From: Bacteroidota bacterium
Lineage (GTDB): Bacteria > Bacteroidota > Bacteroidia > Bacteroidales > GCA-2748055
Length of the DNA: 41,690 bases
NCBI GenBank assembly: GCA_002748055.1
Contig: PDRI01000026.1
Span: 1 to 41,690 of the forward strand
Reading direction: 5' to 3'
Made by a program: the position numbers and the translations under genes. The notes beneath the pieces are model-generated. The model was not told the DNA's origin. It ran no database searches and saw only the letters and a program-made list of their open reading frames with translations. Below are positions 19,224 through 27,973 of the stretch, in pieces (positions within the stretch are counted from its first letter, which is position 1; each line of letters begins with the position of its first letter).

Positions 19224-20309
19224 TCAGTATTGCAAACGGGCATCCACGTCACCGCGAAAAACCCAAACGCCGGTCACAAATTCCAGTCCGTCGTAGGAGC
19301 CATCCGGGCCATAAAACTCAAAATTTCCCTGGTAAATGGGATGAAAAGGCACAAGGTGACTAAAAGTAATGAGTTCGAGTTCAGGGTCGTATTGCATGGA
19401 AATGGCCACCTGGCTGGAATACTCCAGGACAAAGCGATCTGCAAAATTGGCCACATTAAGGCCATTCTTCATCCTGCCCCTCCTGCCTTTCGAAGGACTT
19501 CGGACAGGCGATGCTCCGGCAGAACCGGACCGATCTGCAGCCTGTATCTCGTCCAGGGGGTTCGGGGGGGGGACGATCCCTCCCTTTTGTCGTGCCCTGG
19601 GCCTGTTTACACGCTCTGTATCCCCTCCGGTGGCAGATTCCTGAGCTCCTCCCTCGGCCAGACCACCAAGGCTGAACATTCCACGCAAGAAAACAGGCTT
19701 TCCGCGTTTAATCTGGAGCACCTCTGCCGTTTTAATAATGGAACGCGAATTATTGAAATCCATACCCAGAAGGGTATAATAGACATTCCGTTTATTTCGG
19801 GTACTCACAATGCGATAATACAGCTTTCCATACCAGTTCTCGAGGGTCTGCTCGCAATAACTTACATTCCGCTGAGGCTTTTCATTATCGTGTAAAGCAA
19901 AGACCCGGATGCCCCGCCGGTCGGCTGTCTGCATAAACCCGTAGTAGCGAAAATGATCGGCATCAAGCTTGACATGCCAGCTGAAAACACGAAGTATTCC
20001 ATCCTCTGAACTAAGCACCCCAATTCTCTTAAGTCCCGTCCAGGGGTAGTCCGCAGCACCTTCCAGTAAAAGCGCAGCCGGCAGCTTTTTCAGCAAACTA
20101 TCGAGAGCCGGTTCAAGGCCCGTTTGTATCTCTTCCACATACAATTGTTCGAAGAGCCCGGCCAGCTCTTCTTCGGCCCGAAGCAATTCCTCAGAATAGG
20201 CCTGCACACTATCCTGCTCCTGCGGCATCACAGCAGAACGATCCAACTGTGCCGGGAGTTCACAGAGAGCTAGTTGTACAATGACAAGGCTAAAGAAAAT
20301 GTGCTTCAT
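19224..20309 (-). CDS. Hypothetical exported protein
   Basis: Start at MKHIFFSLVIVQLALCELPAQ (signal peptide), 4 bp after the upstream aminotransferase stop; track start 20459 overlaps that gene. Confidence 0.75.
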   Translation of the reverse strand: MKHIFFSLVIVQLALCELPAQLDRSAVMPQEQDSVQAYSEELLRAEEELAGLFEQLYVEEIQTGLEPALDSLLKKLPAALLLEGAADYPWTGLKRIGVLSSEDGILRVFSWHVKLDADHFRYYGFMQTADRRGIRVFALHDNEKPQRNVSYCEQTLENWYGKLYYRIVSTRNKRNVYYTLLGMDFNNSRSIIKTAEVLQIKRGKPVFLRGMFSLGGLAEGGAQESATGGDTERVNRPRARQKGGIVPPPNPLDEIQAADRSGSAGASPVRSPSKGRRGRMKNGLNVANFADRFVLEYSSQVAISMQYDPELELITFSHLVPFHPIYQGNFEFYGPDGSYDGLEFVTGVWVFRGDVDARLQY

Positions 20310-20313
20310 CGCA

Positions 20314-21513
20314 TTAAAGTTCATCCAGCACCGCAAGAAGCATTTCAATCGAGCGGTCAACTTCTTTTTCAGTAATAAGCAGAGGTGGAGCAATTCGAAA
20401 TGCCCCTTCTCCAAATAAAAACCGGTCAATAACCATGCCCCTTTTGAATGCCAGATCAATGAAGCGGTTTACATCCTCACCTTCATTCAGCACCACTGCC
20501 AGAAACAGCCCCCGTCCTCTGAGCGATTTAATCCGGGGATGCTTTAGTCCTTCACGGTAGCGGCTTTCCATCTCAAGTGCATGCTTCATGAGCCCTTCCG
20601 ATTCCACAACCTTCTGTGCAGCCAGGCCTGCCGCACAGGACACCGGATGCCCTCCAAAAGTGGTAATATGCCCCAGGGGAGGATCGTAGGTCAGACTCCG
20701 CATCCGTTCCCGCCCCGCAATGAAAGCACCCAGGGGCATGCCGCCTCCAAAACTTTTTGCAAGACAAAGAATATCCGGCTCAATACCATAGTGCGTGCTG
20801 GCGAGCAATTCCCCACTACGCCCCATGCCGGTTTGAATCTCATCCACAATTAACAGCGTACCAGTCGCCGTACAACGCAATCTCAGGGCTTGCAGAAAAT
20901 TCCTTCCATCTGCACCAATCGCCGGTTCAATAATCCCGGCTTCGGCCTGGATGGGTTCTACGACAACTGCCGCCACCGCTTCATCCACCAGTAAAAGGTC
21001 TTCCCAGTTGTTAAAGCGCAAGTGCTTAACTCCCGGAATCACGGGCAGGAATCCGGAACGAGCCGAAGCCGACCCCAGGACAGAAAGGGCACCATAGGTC
21101 CCTCCATGATAGGCCTGCTCAAATGCCCGGATCTGCGTCCTTCCGGTAAAACGTCTGGCCAGCTTCAATGCTCCATCAATCGCTTCTGACCCTGAATTCA
21201 CAAAGAATACATTGTCCAGAGCAGCCGGCAAACGCTCAGTTAACCATGCTGCGTAGGCTACCTGTGGCGACTGAATAAACTCGCCATAAACCATGGTATG
21301 CATATAGGCCCCGGCCTGCTGTTTCACGGCCTCAACTACTGCGGGATGTCCATGGCCCAACGCAGAGACAGAAACCCCCGATACAAGATCCAGATAGGGT
21401 CGGTCGTCTGTGTCGTAAAACCAAACGCCCTCGGCCCTTTTAATCTCAAATTGCAGGGAATGGGCGGAAGTCTGCGCTACATGGCGCAGGAACAACTGCC
21501 GTTTCGAAACCAT
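20314..21513 (-). CDS. Class III PLP-dependent aminotransferase
   Basis: VFFVNSGSEAIDGALKLARRFTGR, LLIVDEIQTGMGRSGEL, LCLAKSFGGGMPLGAFIAG. Confidence 0.93.
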   Translation of the reverse strand: MVSKRQLFLRHVAQTSAHSLQFEIKRAEGVWFYDTDDRPYLDLVSGVSVSALGHGHPAVVEAVKQQAGAYMHTMVYGEFIQSPQVAYAAWLTERLPAALDNVFFVNSGSEAIDGALKLARRFTGRTQIRAFEQAYHGGTYGALSVLGSASARSGFLPVIPGVKHLRFNNWEDLLLVDEAVAAVVVEPIQAEAGIIEPAIGADGRNFLQALRLRCTATGTLLIVDEIQTGMGRSGELLASTHYGIEPDILCLAKSFGGGMPLGAFIAGRERMRSLTYDPPLGHITTFGGHPVSCAAGLAAQKVVESEGLMKHALEMESRYREGLKHPRIKSLRGRGLFLAVVLNEGEDVNRFIDLAFKRGMVIDRFLFGEGAFRIAPPLLITEKEVDRSIEMLLAVLDEL

Positions 21514-21517
21514 AGGA

Positions 21518-22225
21518 CTATTTTATGATCAAATTGATATCCTTCATCAGCTTTTCCTTGTAAGACTTACCGATGGGGATACTCTTGTTACCTTCTTCAA
21601 CCCTTACAATAACAGAGTTGTCTTCAATAACATTGATGCAGCTGGTATTTACGATATAGGACCGGTGAACCCGGGTAAATTTCGATGATGGAAGCTTTTG
21701 TTCAATGGCCTTCATCGTGAAGTGTATTGTATACTTGTCGGTGAAGGTGTTGAAGATGACATAATTCTCAAGGGCTTCAACCCAGAGAATGTCGTCATAC
21801 TTTAGCTTTACAAGCGTCGCATTCTTCTTTATAAAGATCTCATCCTTACCCAACTGCTCGGCATTGATTTGCTCGAAACGTTTGAATGCTTTGGACACAG
21901 CTCTGTAAAAACGACCATATTCGACCGGCTTTAAAAGGTAATCGGTAACATCATACTCATAAGAGTCGACCGCGTACTTCCCTTTCGAAGATACAATAAT
22001 CACCAGTGGAATCGTCTTCAGGGAATTCAGCACCTCAATACCCGTCATCTCAGGCATTTCAATATCCAAAAAAATCAGATTGATTTCTTCATGCTTTTTT
22101 AGAATGTTAATGCCCTCAACCGGATCTCCGCTCGATGCAACCAGTTCCAAACCATCGGTCTTCTGTATGAATTCCTCAATGATCCGCCTGGACAGGGTGT
22201 CATCATCAATGATCATGCAATTCAT
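21518..22225 (-). CDS. LytTR-family response regulator
   Basis: Receiver domain MNCMIIDDDTLSRRIIEEFI...LIFLDIEMPEMTGIEVL and C-terminal LytTR (KFTRVHRSYIVNTSCINVI, IPIGKSYKEKL). Confidence 0.95.
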   Translation of the reverse strand: MNCMIIDDDTLSRRIIEEFIQKTDGLELVASSGDPVEGINILKKHEEINLIFLDIEMPEMTGIEVLNSLKTIPLVIIVSSKGKYAVDSYEYDVTDYLLKPVEYGRFYRAVSKAFKRFEQINAEQLGKDEIFIKKNATLVKLKYDDILWVEALENYVIFNTFTDKYTIHFTMKAIEQKLPSSKFTRVHRSYIVNTSCINVIEDNSVIVRVEEGNKSIPIGKSYKEKLMKDINLIIK

Positions 22226-22300
22226 ATGGCAGAGTGTTTTGTCATAACAAGCTTAGTATTTATCTATAAAAACCACCCGTTAATCAAAGATAGAGAATAA

Positions 22301-23053
22301 TTATTTATCCAGCTTCTTTCTGAAAGCTTTTTCAATCAATTCACTCTTCTTTATACTGGCTCTGAGCCAATCCAGCAAAAGGGCTTCTTTTTCTCCGGAA
22401 GACAGTCTCCAGTCCTGATTGCTCCGCTCGAGCCTCTTCCTTAAACTGTATAGGGTAAGGGCTGCCGATACCGAAATGTTATAGCTCTCCGTAAATCCCA
22501 CCATGGGAATCTGCAGGTACTCATCGGCCAGCCTGAGTGCGATTTCGCTAAGCCCGTTCAATTCCGTTCCAAACATGATCAGGGCAGGCCCTTTCTCCAG
22601 GTCGAAGTTCTCCGGCGTACTGCCATCCCGGTGGGGAGAAGTGGCGACGACCCGATAACCCTTGTCCTTCAGGGCCATTATCGCCTCTTCAATGTAGTTA
22701 TCGCCTGCATTGGCCCATGAACCCGGCCGCACATGCCTCGCGCGCGCTTCTTCCTCCGTCAGCTTTAGGCGGTCGTCCCTGTAATAGTTCAGGCTGAGCC
22801 ATTGATTCGAACCAAGTGCAACATCCCTGTTAATCTCATAGACATTCCTGTTCTCCACAATATGCACATCCTGAATACCCGTACAGTCACAGGTGCGCAG
22901 GACAGCACTGGCATTCTGAGACTGGTAAATATCCTCAAGGAGTACAGCGAGATAGCGCGTCCGGTTTTCCAGCACACGCTTAAACAATTCGAAACGTTCA
23001 GGTCTGATGAAACCCGACAGATAGCTGATCAGATCGCTCTCATACTTTCCCAT
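22301..23053 (-). CDS. TrmH/SpoU-family RNA methyltransferase
   Basis: AVLLEDIYQSQNASAVLRTCDCTGIQDVHIVE, ALIMFGTELNGLSEIAL, IPMVGFTESYNISVSAAL. Confidence 0.93.
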   Translation of the reverse strand: MGKYESDLISYLSGFIRPERFELFKRVLENRTRYLAVLLEDIYQSQNASAVLRTCDCTGIQDVHIVENRNVYEINRDVALGSNQWLSLNYYRDDRLKLTEEEARARHVRPGSWANAGDNYIEEAIMALKDKGYRVVATSPHRDGSTPENFDLEKGPALIMFGTELNGLSEIALRLADEYLQIPMVGFTESYNISVSAALTLYSLRKRLERSNQDWRLSSGEKEALLLDWLRASIKKSELIEKAFRKKLDK

Positions 23054-23080
23054 ATCGATGACCCGGCCTGTTATGCGTAA

Positions 23081-23108
23081 AGAAAAAGGGGGGCCAAAGC
23101 CCCCCTTT
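23081..23108 (-). terminator. Rho-independent terminator of the HU gene
   Basis: AAAGGGGGGC-TTTG-GCCCCCCTTTTTCTTT on - strand, between the HU stop (23128) and TrmH start (23053). Confidence 0.85.
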
Positions 23109-23127
23109 AAACCCCGTTCAAATATCT

Positions 23128-23400
23128 TTACTTGACTGCGTCTCCTAATTCGGATCCGGCTTTGAACTTGACAACTTTCTTGGCTGAAATCTTTATTTCA
23201 GCGCCAGTCTGGGGATTGCGGCCAGTCCTGGCTCCTCTTTCGGATACAGAAAACGAACCAAATCCAACCAGCGCAACGCGGTCACCTTTTTTCAGCGCAG
23301 CAGTTGTGGTAGCGATGAAAGCATCGAGCGCCCTTTTGGCATCTGCTTTTGTCAGATTCGCTTCAGCAGCAATAGCATCTATTAATTGTGCTTTGTTCAT
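23128..23400 (-). CDS. HU-family DNA-binding protein
   Basis: [66 protein letters not shown]. Confidence 0.97.
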   Translation of the reverse strand: MNKAQLIDAIAAEANLTKADAKRALDAFIATTTAALKKGDRVALVGFGSFSVSERGARTGRNPQTGAEIKISAKKVVKFKAGSELGDAVK

Positions 23401-23453
23401 AACAACATGAATTTAAGGGTTAGTAATATCTTTTATCTTAGCCAAATTCTCTA

Positions 23454-23461
23454 CAAATATA
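23454..23461 (-). promoter_or_regulatory. Candidate -7 box (TATATTTG) of the HU gene
   Basis: caaatata on +, matches TAnnTTTG; 54 bp upstream of ATG. Confidence 0.45.
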
Positions 23462-23741
23462 AATTAATATCATAGCCGCGCAAGAAAGCCATCCAAAAAA
23501 AAACCTATAAATATGTGTAAATACTAGGATTTAGATCAGATTCCAGAGCTTTAAAAGGGACTTTATAGCGCAAAAACCGGATTGAAGACAAGAGGGCTGT
23601 TCAGAAGCGCAAAAGGCATGAAATCCTGCTCATATTTCTTAGAATCATTAGCTATATAAAGAAAAGCGGGAGTTCCATCCGGGAATACGAGTACTTCACA
23701 CAATTTTACAGCGAGCCTGTAAGAGGATGCTAAAAATTTGC

Positions 23742-23749
23742 TACTTTTG
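23742..23749 (+). promoter_or_regulatory. Candidate -7 box (TACTTTTG) of tRNA-Ser
   Basis: Exact match to TAnnTTTG, ending 6 bp before the tRNA 5' end. Confidence 0.55.
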
Positions 23750-23755
23750 CGGCCC

Positions 23756-23842
23756 GGAGGAATGGCAGAGTGGTCGAATGCGGCGGTCTTGAAAACCGTT
23801 GTCCGTTCGCGCGGACCGGGGGTTCGAATCCCTCTTCCTCCG
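23756..23842 (+). tRNA. tRNA-Ser (anticodon TGA)
   Basis: GGAGGAA...TTCCTCC acceptor stem, gcggtctTGAaaaccg anticodon arm, long variable arm, GGGGGTTCGAATCCCTC T-arm; CCA not encoded. Confidence 0.95.
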
Positions 23843-23852
23843 CAGATAAAAA

Positions 23853-23887
23853 AGGCCGTCACTGTATCGCAGGACGGCCTCTGTTTT
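23853..23887. terminator. Bidirectional terminator between tRNA-Ser and the convergent SR-rich gene
   Basis: aggccgtc...gacggcct stem with AAAAAA on the left and TTTTTT on the right. Confidence 0.85.
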
Positions 23888-23905
23888 TTGCAGCTCCTTC
23901 ACCCC

Positions 23906-25573
23906 CTATTTCCTCGCGGACCTACTTCTGCTGCGGGAGCTGCTCCCGGACACAGAGCTGCTGCTCCGTTCTGCTGAGCTCCGGGAGGACTGACGCTGGC
24001 TAACACTGCTTTTACTGCGGACATGGCTACTCTTTCTTGCCGAACTGCTGCTTTTTCCGCGCTGAACAGAAGAAGGCTTCCTCGAAGTACTGCTGTGCCG
24101 AACAGCCGGTGAGGACTTCCCTGAACTGCTGCTCCGTTTTGCTGAGCTCCGGGAGGGCTGACGCTGGCCAACACTGCTTTTGCTGCGGGCATGGCTACTC
24201 TTTTTTGCCGAACTGCTGCTTCGCTGAACAGCAGAAGACTTCCTCGAACTACTGCTGTGCTGAACAGCGGGTGAGGACTTCCCTGAACTGCTGTTCCTAT
24301 GCATCGCCAATGATGAAGGCCTGTTTGCGGAACCATGCCGAACCGAGCTTCTGCTGCCGGAAGACTGATTCCCCCGGACAGCACTGCTTTTTCCTGGGGC
24401 CTGGCTCCTGTGAACCGTGCTACTACTCCGCTCAGCCCTACTGCGCTGAACTGCTGCAGATCGGCTGCTACCCGGTATAGTCGCGTTCCGTTGAACCCTT
24501 GAAGGCCCGTTACTGCTTCGGATAGCCCCACTGCGCTGAACCGTGGCGGACCTGCTGCTACTCCGGCCGACCGTGCTGCGCTGAACCGTGGCGGGCCTGC
24601 TGCTACTCCTGCCAACCGTACTGCGCTGAACCCCTGAACTGCTGCTCCGACGGCTGGAACTTCTGGTTGCACTACTCCTGTAGGCCTGGTTTCGCTGCGT
24701 GGATGAAGGCCTGCTAACATTGCTGCGGCGGCTGGCTGTCCTCGTATAGTAGGCCTCTCCTGCCCGCCTCTGATCGGGCCGTGAATAGGTACTCCTGTAA
24801 TGCCCCCTGTTCACATTGACCACAAGCGTTGGGCTATATACCCTGACCTTGGTGTAGTAGTAGTTGCGATAGGATCCGCAACGAAAATGATTCCAGTGTC
24901 GGTAATGTGCATAGTAATGAGGATACCAGTGTGAATGGTAACCATAGTAATAGTGCCAGTAGTGGGCTCTCCAGGGACGCCAGTAAGAGGGATAATAGCC
25001 CCAGTACCACGACGATCGCCATACCACATAGCCCGGACGATAAATGAAGCGCACCAGTGGCCAGGCTGCAATGTCGTACCAGGTCGTGGTAACCACCCTG
25101 GCATTCCTTCTGTAAACCTTGCCGGTGTAGCCGGGATTCGGTGTTTCGGCATAGATGGGCTCCACGATATAATTGGGTCCGTAAAGCGCTTCATCTCCTA
25201 TTAACTGAATCTCAACAGCTCCGTTGGAAAGCTGCTCAACTACGAAAACTGCAAGATCTTGCTGCTCGTATTGGTCCAGAGCAGCCCGAAGGACAATCGT
25301 ATGGATGTTTCCCTCCACATAGTCGGATACGGTAATGTAATCGATCATCTGGTCTCCGTTCAAGTCCAGATTGTTGATCATCTGGTCTTCACTATTCAGG
25401 GAACGCTCGAACTTTTCCAGGGTTTCCGACTCCCGAAAAAGGTTCATAAGGGCATAAAGGTTCAGGTTATCTCCCGGCAAACCCAGGTATTCATCCGGAT
25501 AGTCCTGCGCGCTCAGCCCCACGGGCATGGCCGCTATCAGGACAATGGCTAAAATGGTTTTTATTGTTTTCAT
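23906..25573 (-). CDS. Exported His/Tyr/Trp-rich and Ser/Arg-rich repeat protein
   Basis: 555 aa: signal peptide MKTIKTILAIVLIAAMPVGLSAQ, folded N-terminal domain with DLNGDQMIDYI (EF-hand-loop-like), aromatic/His-rich middle (WYWGYYPSYWRPWRAHYWHYYYGYHSHWYPHYYAHYRHWNHF), then >250 aa of Ser/Arg/Lys-rich tandem repeats. Confidence 0.85.
   Translation of the reverse strand: MKTIKTILAIVLIAAMPVGLSAQDYPDEYLGLPGDNLNLYALMNLFRESETLEKFERSLNSEDQMINNLDLNGDQMIDYITVSDYVEGNIHTIVLRAALDQYEQQDLAVFVVEQLSNGAVEIQLIGDEALYGPNYIVEPIYAETPNPGYTGKVYRRNARVVTTTWYDIAAWPLVRFIYRPGYVVWRSSWYWGYYPSYWRPWRAHYWHYYYGYHSHWYPHYYAHYRHWNHFRCGSYRNYYYTKVRVYSPTLVVNVNRGHYRSTYSRPDQRRAGEAYYTRTASRRSNVSRPSSTQRNQAYRSSATRSSSRRSSSSGVQRSTVGRSSSRPATVQRSTVGRSSSRSATVQRSGAIRSSNGPSRVQRNATIPGSSRSAAVQRSRAERSSSTVHRSQAPGKSSAVRGNQSSGSRSSVRHGSANRPSSLAMHRNSSSGKSSPAVQHSSSSRKSSAVQRSSSSAKKSSHARSKSSVGQRQPSRSSAKRSSSSGKSSPAVRHSSTSRKPSSVQRGKSSSSARKSSHVRSKSSVSQRQSSRSSAERSSSSVSGSSSRSRSRSARK
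23966..24295 (-). repeat. Two ~54-56 aa tandem coding repeats within the Ser/Arg-rich tail
   Basis: Copy A NSSSGKSSPAVQHSSSSRKSSAVQRSSSSAKKSSHARSKSSVGQRQPSRSSAKR (24134-24295), copy B SSSSGKSSPAVRHSSTSRKPSSVQRGKSSSSARKSSHVRSKSSVSQRQSSRSSAER (23966-24133). Confidence 0.85.
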
Positions 25574-25642
25574 GGCAAGGCTTTTTGTTTAGTGCATTTA
25601 CACAAACTAAGGCAAAAGCTGTGCCACACAGAATAGGATCAG

Positions 25643-26416
25643 CTATTTCCCTATAGCCTCTAGCCAGGTTCGAGCCATTAGATTGGCCCCGGCCATAGAA
25701 GGATGGACGCCATCGGCAGTCCAATAGCTTGCGGGTGCCTGATTCACAGCCCCGGTAAAGGCTTCCTGGAAGGGGACCCAGCAGGCATTGAACTCGGAGG
25801 CCAGCTTTTCGGCAATGCCCTGATAGAGCGAGAAAGGCTCCAGCCAACTCTCGTCCACAGCCCGCGTATTGCTGAGCACAAAAGGCTGACACAGTACCAG
25901 GCGAATGCCGGGAAGGGCATCAACAGTCCGATTCAGTAAGGCCCGAAGGTCGGTCTCATAAACCTCGGGGGTTCCCTCGTAATGCCCCGTCCGAAGATGC
26001 CAGTAGTCATTTACCCCAATCAATATACTCAATACATCGGGTTTCAGCTCGAGACAGTCCTTACCCCAGCGCTCGGCAAGTTGGTACACCTTGTTTCCAC
26101 TAATCCCCCTGTTGTAGATCAACAGTTCGTATTCCGGCAGCTCACCAAGAATGGTGGAGGCAATCAGATTGGCATACCCCACTCCAAAGGACCAGCCGCT
26201 GTTGGGCAGTTCGCTTTCCTTGTCGCGGCCGGCGTCTGTAATCGAATCGCCCTGAAAGAGGATCACCTCACCCGGCGAAAAAAAATCCTTCCAGGGAGCA
26301 GGCGCGTGGCGCGACCCACATGAGCTTAACAGGGCCGGTGCGGCTCCCGCTGCTGCTGCACCCAGACCTACTTTTTTAAAAAAGTTTCTTCTCGATTGTT
26401 GGGATGTTCTTTCCAT
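25643..26416 (-). CDS. SGNH/GDSL-family hydrolase, Tat/lipoprotein-like leader
   Basis: RRNFFKKVGLGAAAAGAAPALLSSCGS leader; VILFQGDSITDAGRD (block I), YNRGISGNKVYQL, LIGVNDYWH, DGVHPSMAGANLMA (block V). Confidence 0.93.
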   Translation of the reverse strand: MERTSQQSRRNFFKKVGLGAAAAGAAPALLSSCGSRHAPAPWKDFFSPGEVILFQGDSITDAGRDKESELPNSGWSFGVGYANLIASTILGELPEYELLIYNRGISGNKVYQLAERWGKDCLELKPDVLSILIGVNDYWHLRTGHYEGTPEVYETDLRALLNRTVDALPGIRLVLCQPFVLSNTRAVDESWLEPFSLYQGIAEKLASEFNACWVPFQEAFTGAVNQAPASYWTADGVHPSMAGANLMARTWLEAIGK

Positions 26417-26428
26417 ATTCGCTTATGA

Positions 26429-27688
26429 TTAATAGTACAGTAGATAACTCTCTGCCTCGAGGCTTTCAAGGTACTCAAAAGTCAACTTCTTCCGGCCCAG
26501 ATACAAATATTGTTCGCCGGGGAAACAGATGGCTTTACGGGAACCCGAAAGCCACATTGACCTTAAGGCAGAAAGGAAGCGATCGGCCGCTGCATAGTCT
26601 GTAAACTGGAGGGGGCGGGACTCATTACCCGGGCCGCCTAGAAAAAAGGCCTCATCACCCGCCCTGATTCCCGCAAAAACAGGTACGATCTCCGAACGGG
26701 TAAACAACAGCACCTCTTTTTCCACCCTTCCCGAGTAGAATTCAACTTCATCGTCCCATTCTGCAAAAGTCGGCCATCCCTTTTGCACATGACGGTAAAC
26801 GTAGTCCATCGACAATATGCCCTTCAGGGTATCCGGCACAGATTCCATTGCCGGTACCAGTACAGGAACAAGCCTTATCGCTTTGATGCTTTCCCCTGTG
26901 CCGGGAGAACCGGCTATGTCCTGATAAACCGGCATTACCAGACTGGTGCTTACACCATCGAAGGCCATCGATACTGAAGTGGTCACATTACCCGACAGAT
27001 CAATCTCCCGCGTGCCTTCCTGCTCCAGCCTAAGCTGCTTATCGGAAAGGCTGCCATTCAGCCGAAGATACTGTGCCTGGAGGGCCTGACGCTCATCCCG
27101 GGAAAACTTCCCCCGGGCTTCTGCGGAAACAAGATCGTTGATCGGCGCTTTGGCCGATAAATCGATGCTTCTCGAGAAGCCTACATCGGCAATATCGAGG
27201 TTCCCGTACTCAGTGGCAAAATGATCCCACTGCAAAAAGTGAAGGGGATATGATGCAGGAATTTCCAGCTTAAAGGACAGCCAGGCGATTCTGTCGGCAG
27301 GACTAAAATGCAGGGCCGGCTGGTTTAGGGCACTGAAGTTTCGCTTTCTGGAGATCGAAAAAACCAGATCGAGTTGCTTGTTCAGGTAATCCATACCCGA
27401 AAGCGCCTTGTCCGGATAGCGCTGATTGAGTGCCGAAAGAAAGTCGCTGTTTGCCGGATAACGCCTGTCCAGGACCTTGATCAGGGCTGTCTGGGCCGTT
27501 GCACTGAGATCCCAAAGATGCTGGCCGGGATCGGCCGGCCCGGCATCGTGCAGGTGATAACCATAGAGGTGGATGTCGGCCAGTTCATGGTCCTCTCCCT
27601 GATAGCTGGCCGAAGCAAAACGCTTCACGCTGCTGCAGGAATAAAGCAGAAGCAAGGGCAAGAGCAATAAACTGAATGTCTTTTTCAT
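26429..27688 (-). CDS. Hypothetical lipoprotein
   Basis: MKKTFSLLLLPLLLLYSCSS lipoprotein signal; 419 aa; no family recognised. Confidence 0.75.
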   Translation of the reverse strand: MKKTFSLLLLPLLLLYSCSSVKRFASASYQGEDHELADIHLYGYHLHDAGPADPGQHLWDLSATAQTALIKVLDRRYPANSDFLSALNQRYPDKALSGMDYLNKQLDLVFSISRKRNFSALNQPALHFSPADRIAWLSFKLEIPASYPLHFLQWDHFATEYGNLDIADVGFSRSIDLSAKAPINDLVSAEARGKFSRDERQALQAQYLRLNGSLSDKQLRLEQEGTREIDLSGNVTTSVSMAFDGVSTSLVMPVYQDIAGSPGTGESIKAIRLVPVLVPAMESVPDTLKGILSMDYVYRHVQKGWPTFAEWDDEVEFYSGRVEKEVLLFTRSEIVPVFAGIRAGDEAFFLGGPGNESRPLQFTDYAAADRFLSALRSMWLSGSRKAICFPGEQYLYLGRKKLTFEYLESLEAESYLLYY

Positions 27689-27703
27689 AAGCTCGGGCTG
27701 TGG

Positions 27704-27901
27704 TCAATCGCAGTACACGCTGGCAGGAATAATGGGACCGGGATTGGATTTACAACGGATTCCCACATCCCGGACAAAGGTTTTATCCTCGAAGACCATG
27801 CCCAGGCTACAATCAAAGACCATGCCTTCCCTGTAGCAATCTGTCTCGGACATGTCGATACAACGCCTCATGTCCATGGTCTCAATGATCAGGTAATACA
27901 T
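27704..27901 (-). CDS. Possible small Cys-containing protein (65 aa)
   Basis: MYYLIIETMDMRRCIDMSETDCYREGMVFDCSLGMVFEDKTFVRDVGIRCKSNPGPIIPASVYCD; fills an otherwise empty gap, weak RBS. Confidence 0.4.
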   Translation of the reverse strand: MYYLIIETMDMRRCIDMSETDCYREGMVFDCSLGMVFEDKTFVRDVGIRCKSNPGPIIPASVYCD

Positions 27902-27973
27902 GATAAGCGACTTAGGCTTGGGCTCAAAGTATAAAGGTAAGGGCTGGCGCCCTTAAAAGCAAGCCTTCCCGGC

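Noticed and set aside
23563-23862. 99-aa minus-strand ORF MTAFFICGGRGIRTPGPRERTTVFKTAAFDHSAIPP...
   Set aside because: This is the reverse complement of tRNA-Ser, a classic spurious ORF in bacterial annotation.
23906-24700. Possible CRISPR-like array from the repeated DNA
   Set aside because: Repeats are in-frame, degenerate and without regular unique spacers; they are coding tandem repeats.
23899-24720. 273-aa minus-strand ORF with VAAGPPRFSAVGLS repeats
   Set aside because: Out-of-frame reading of the Ser/Arg-rich repeat region of the 23906-25573 gene, which has a signal peptide and a coherent N-terminal domain.
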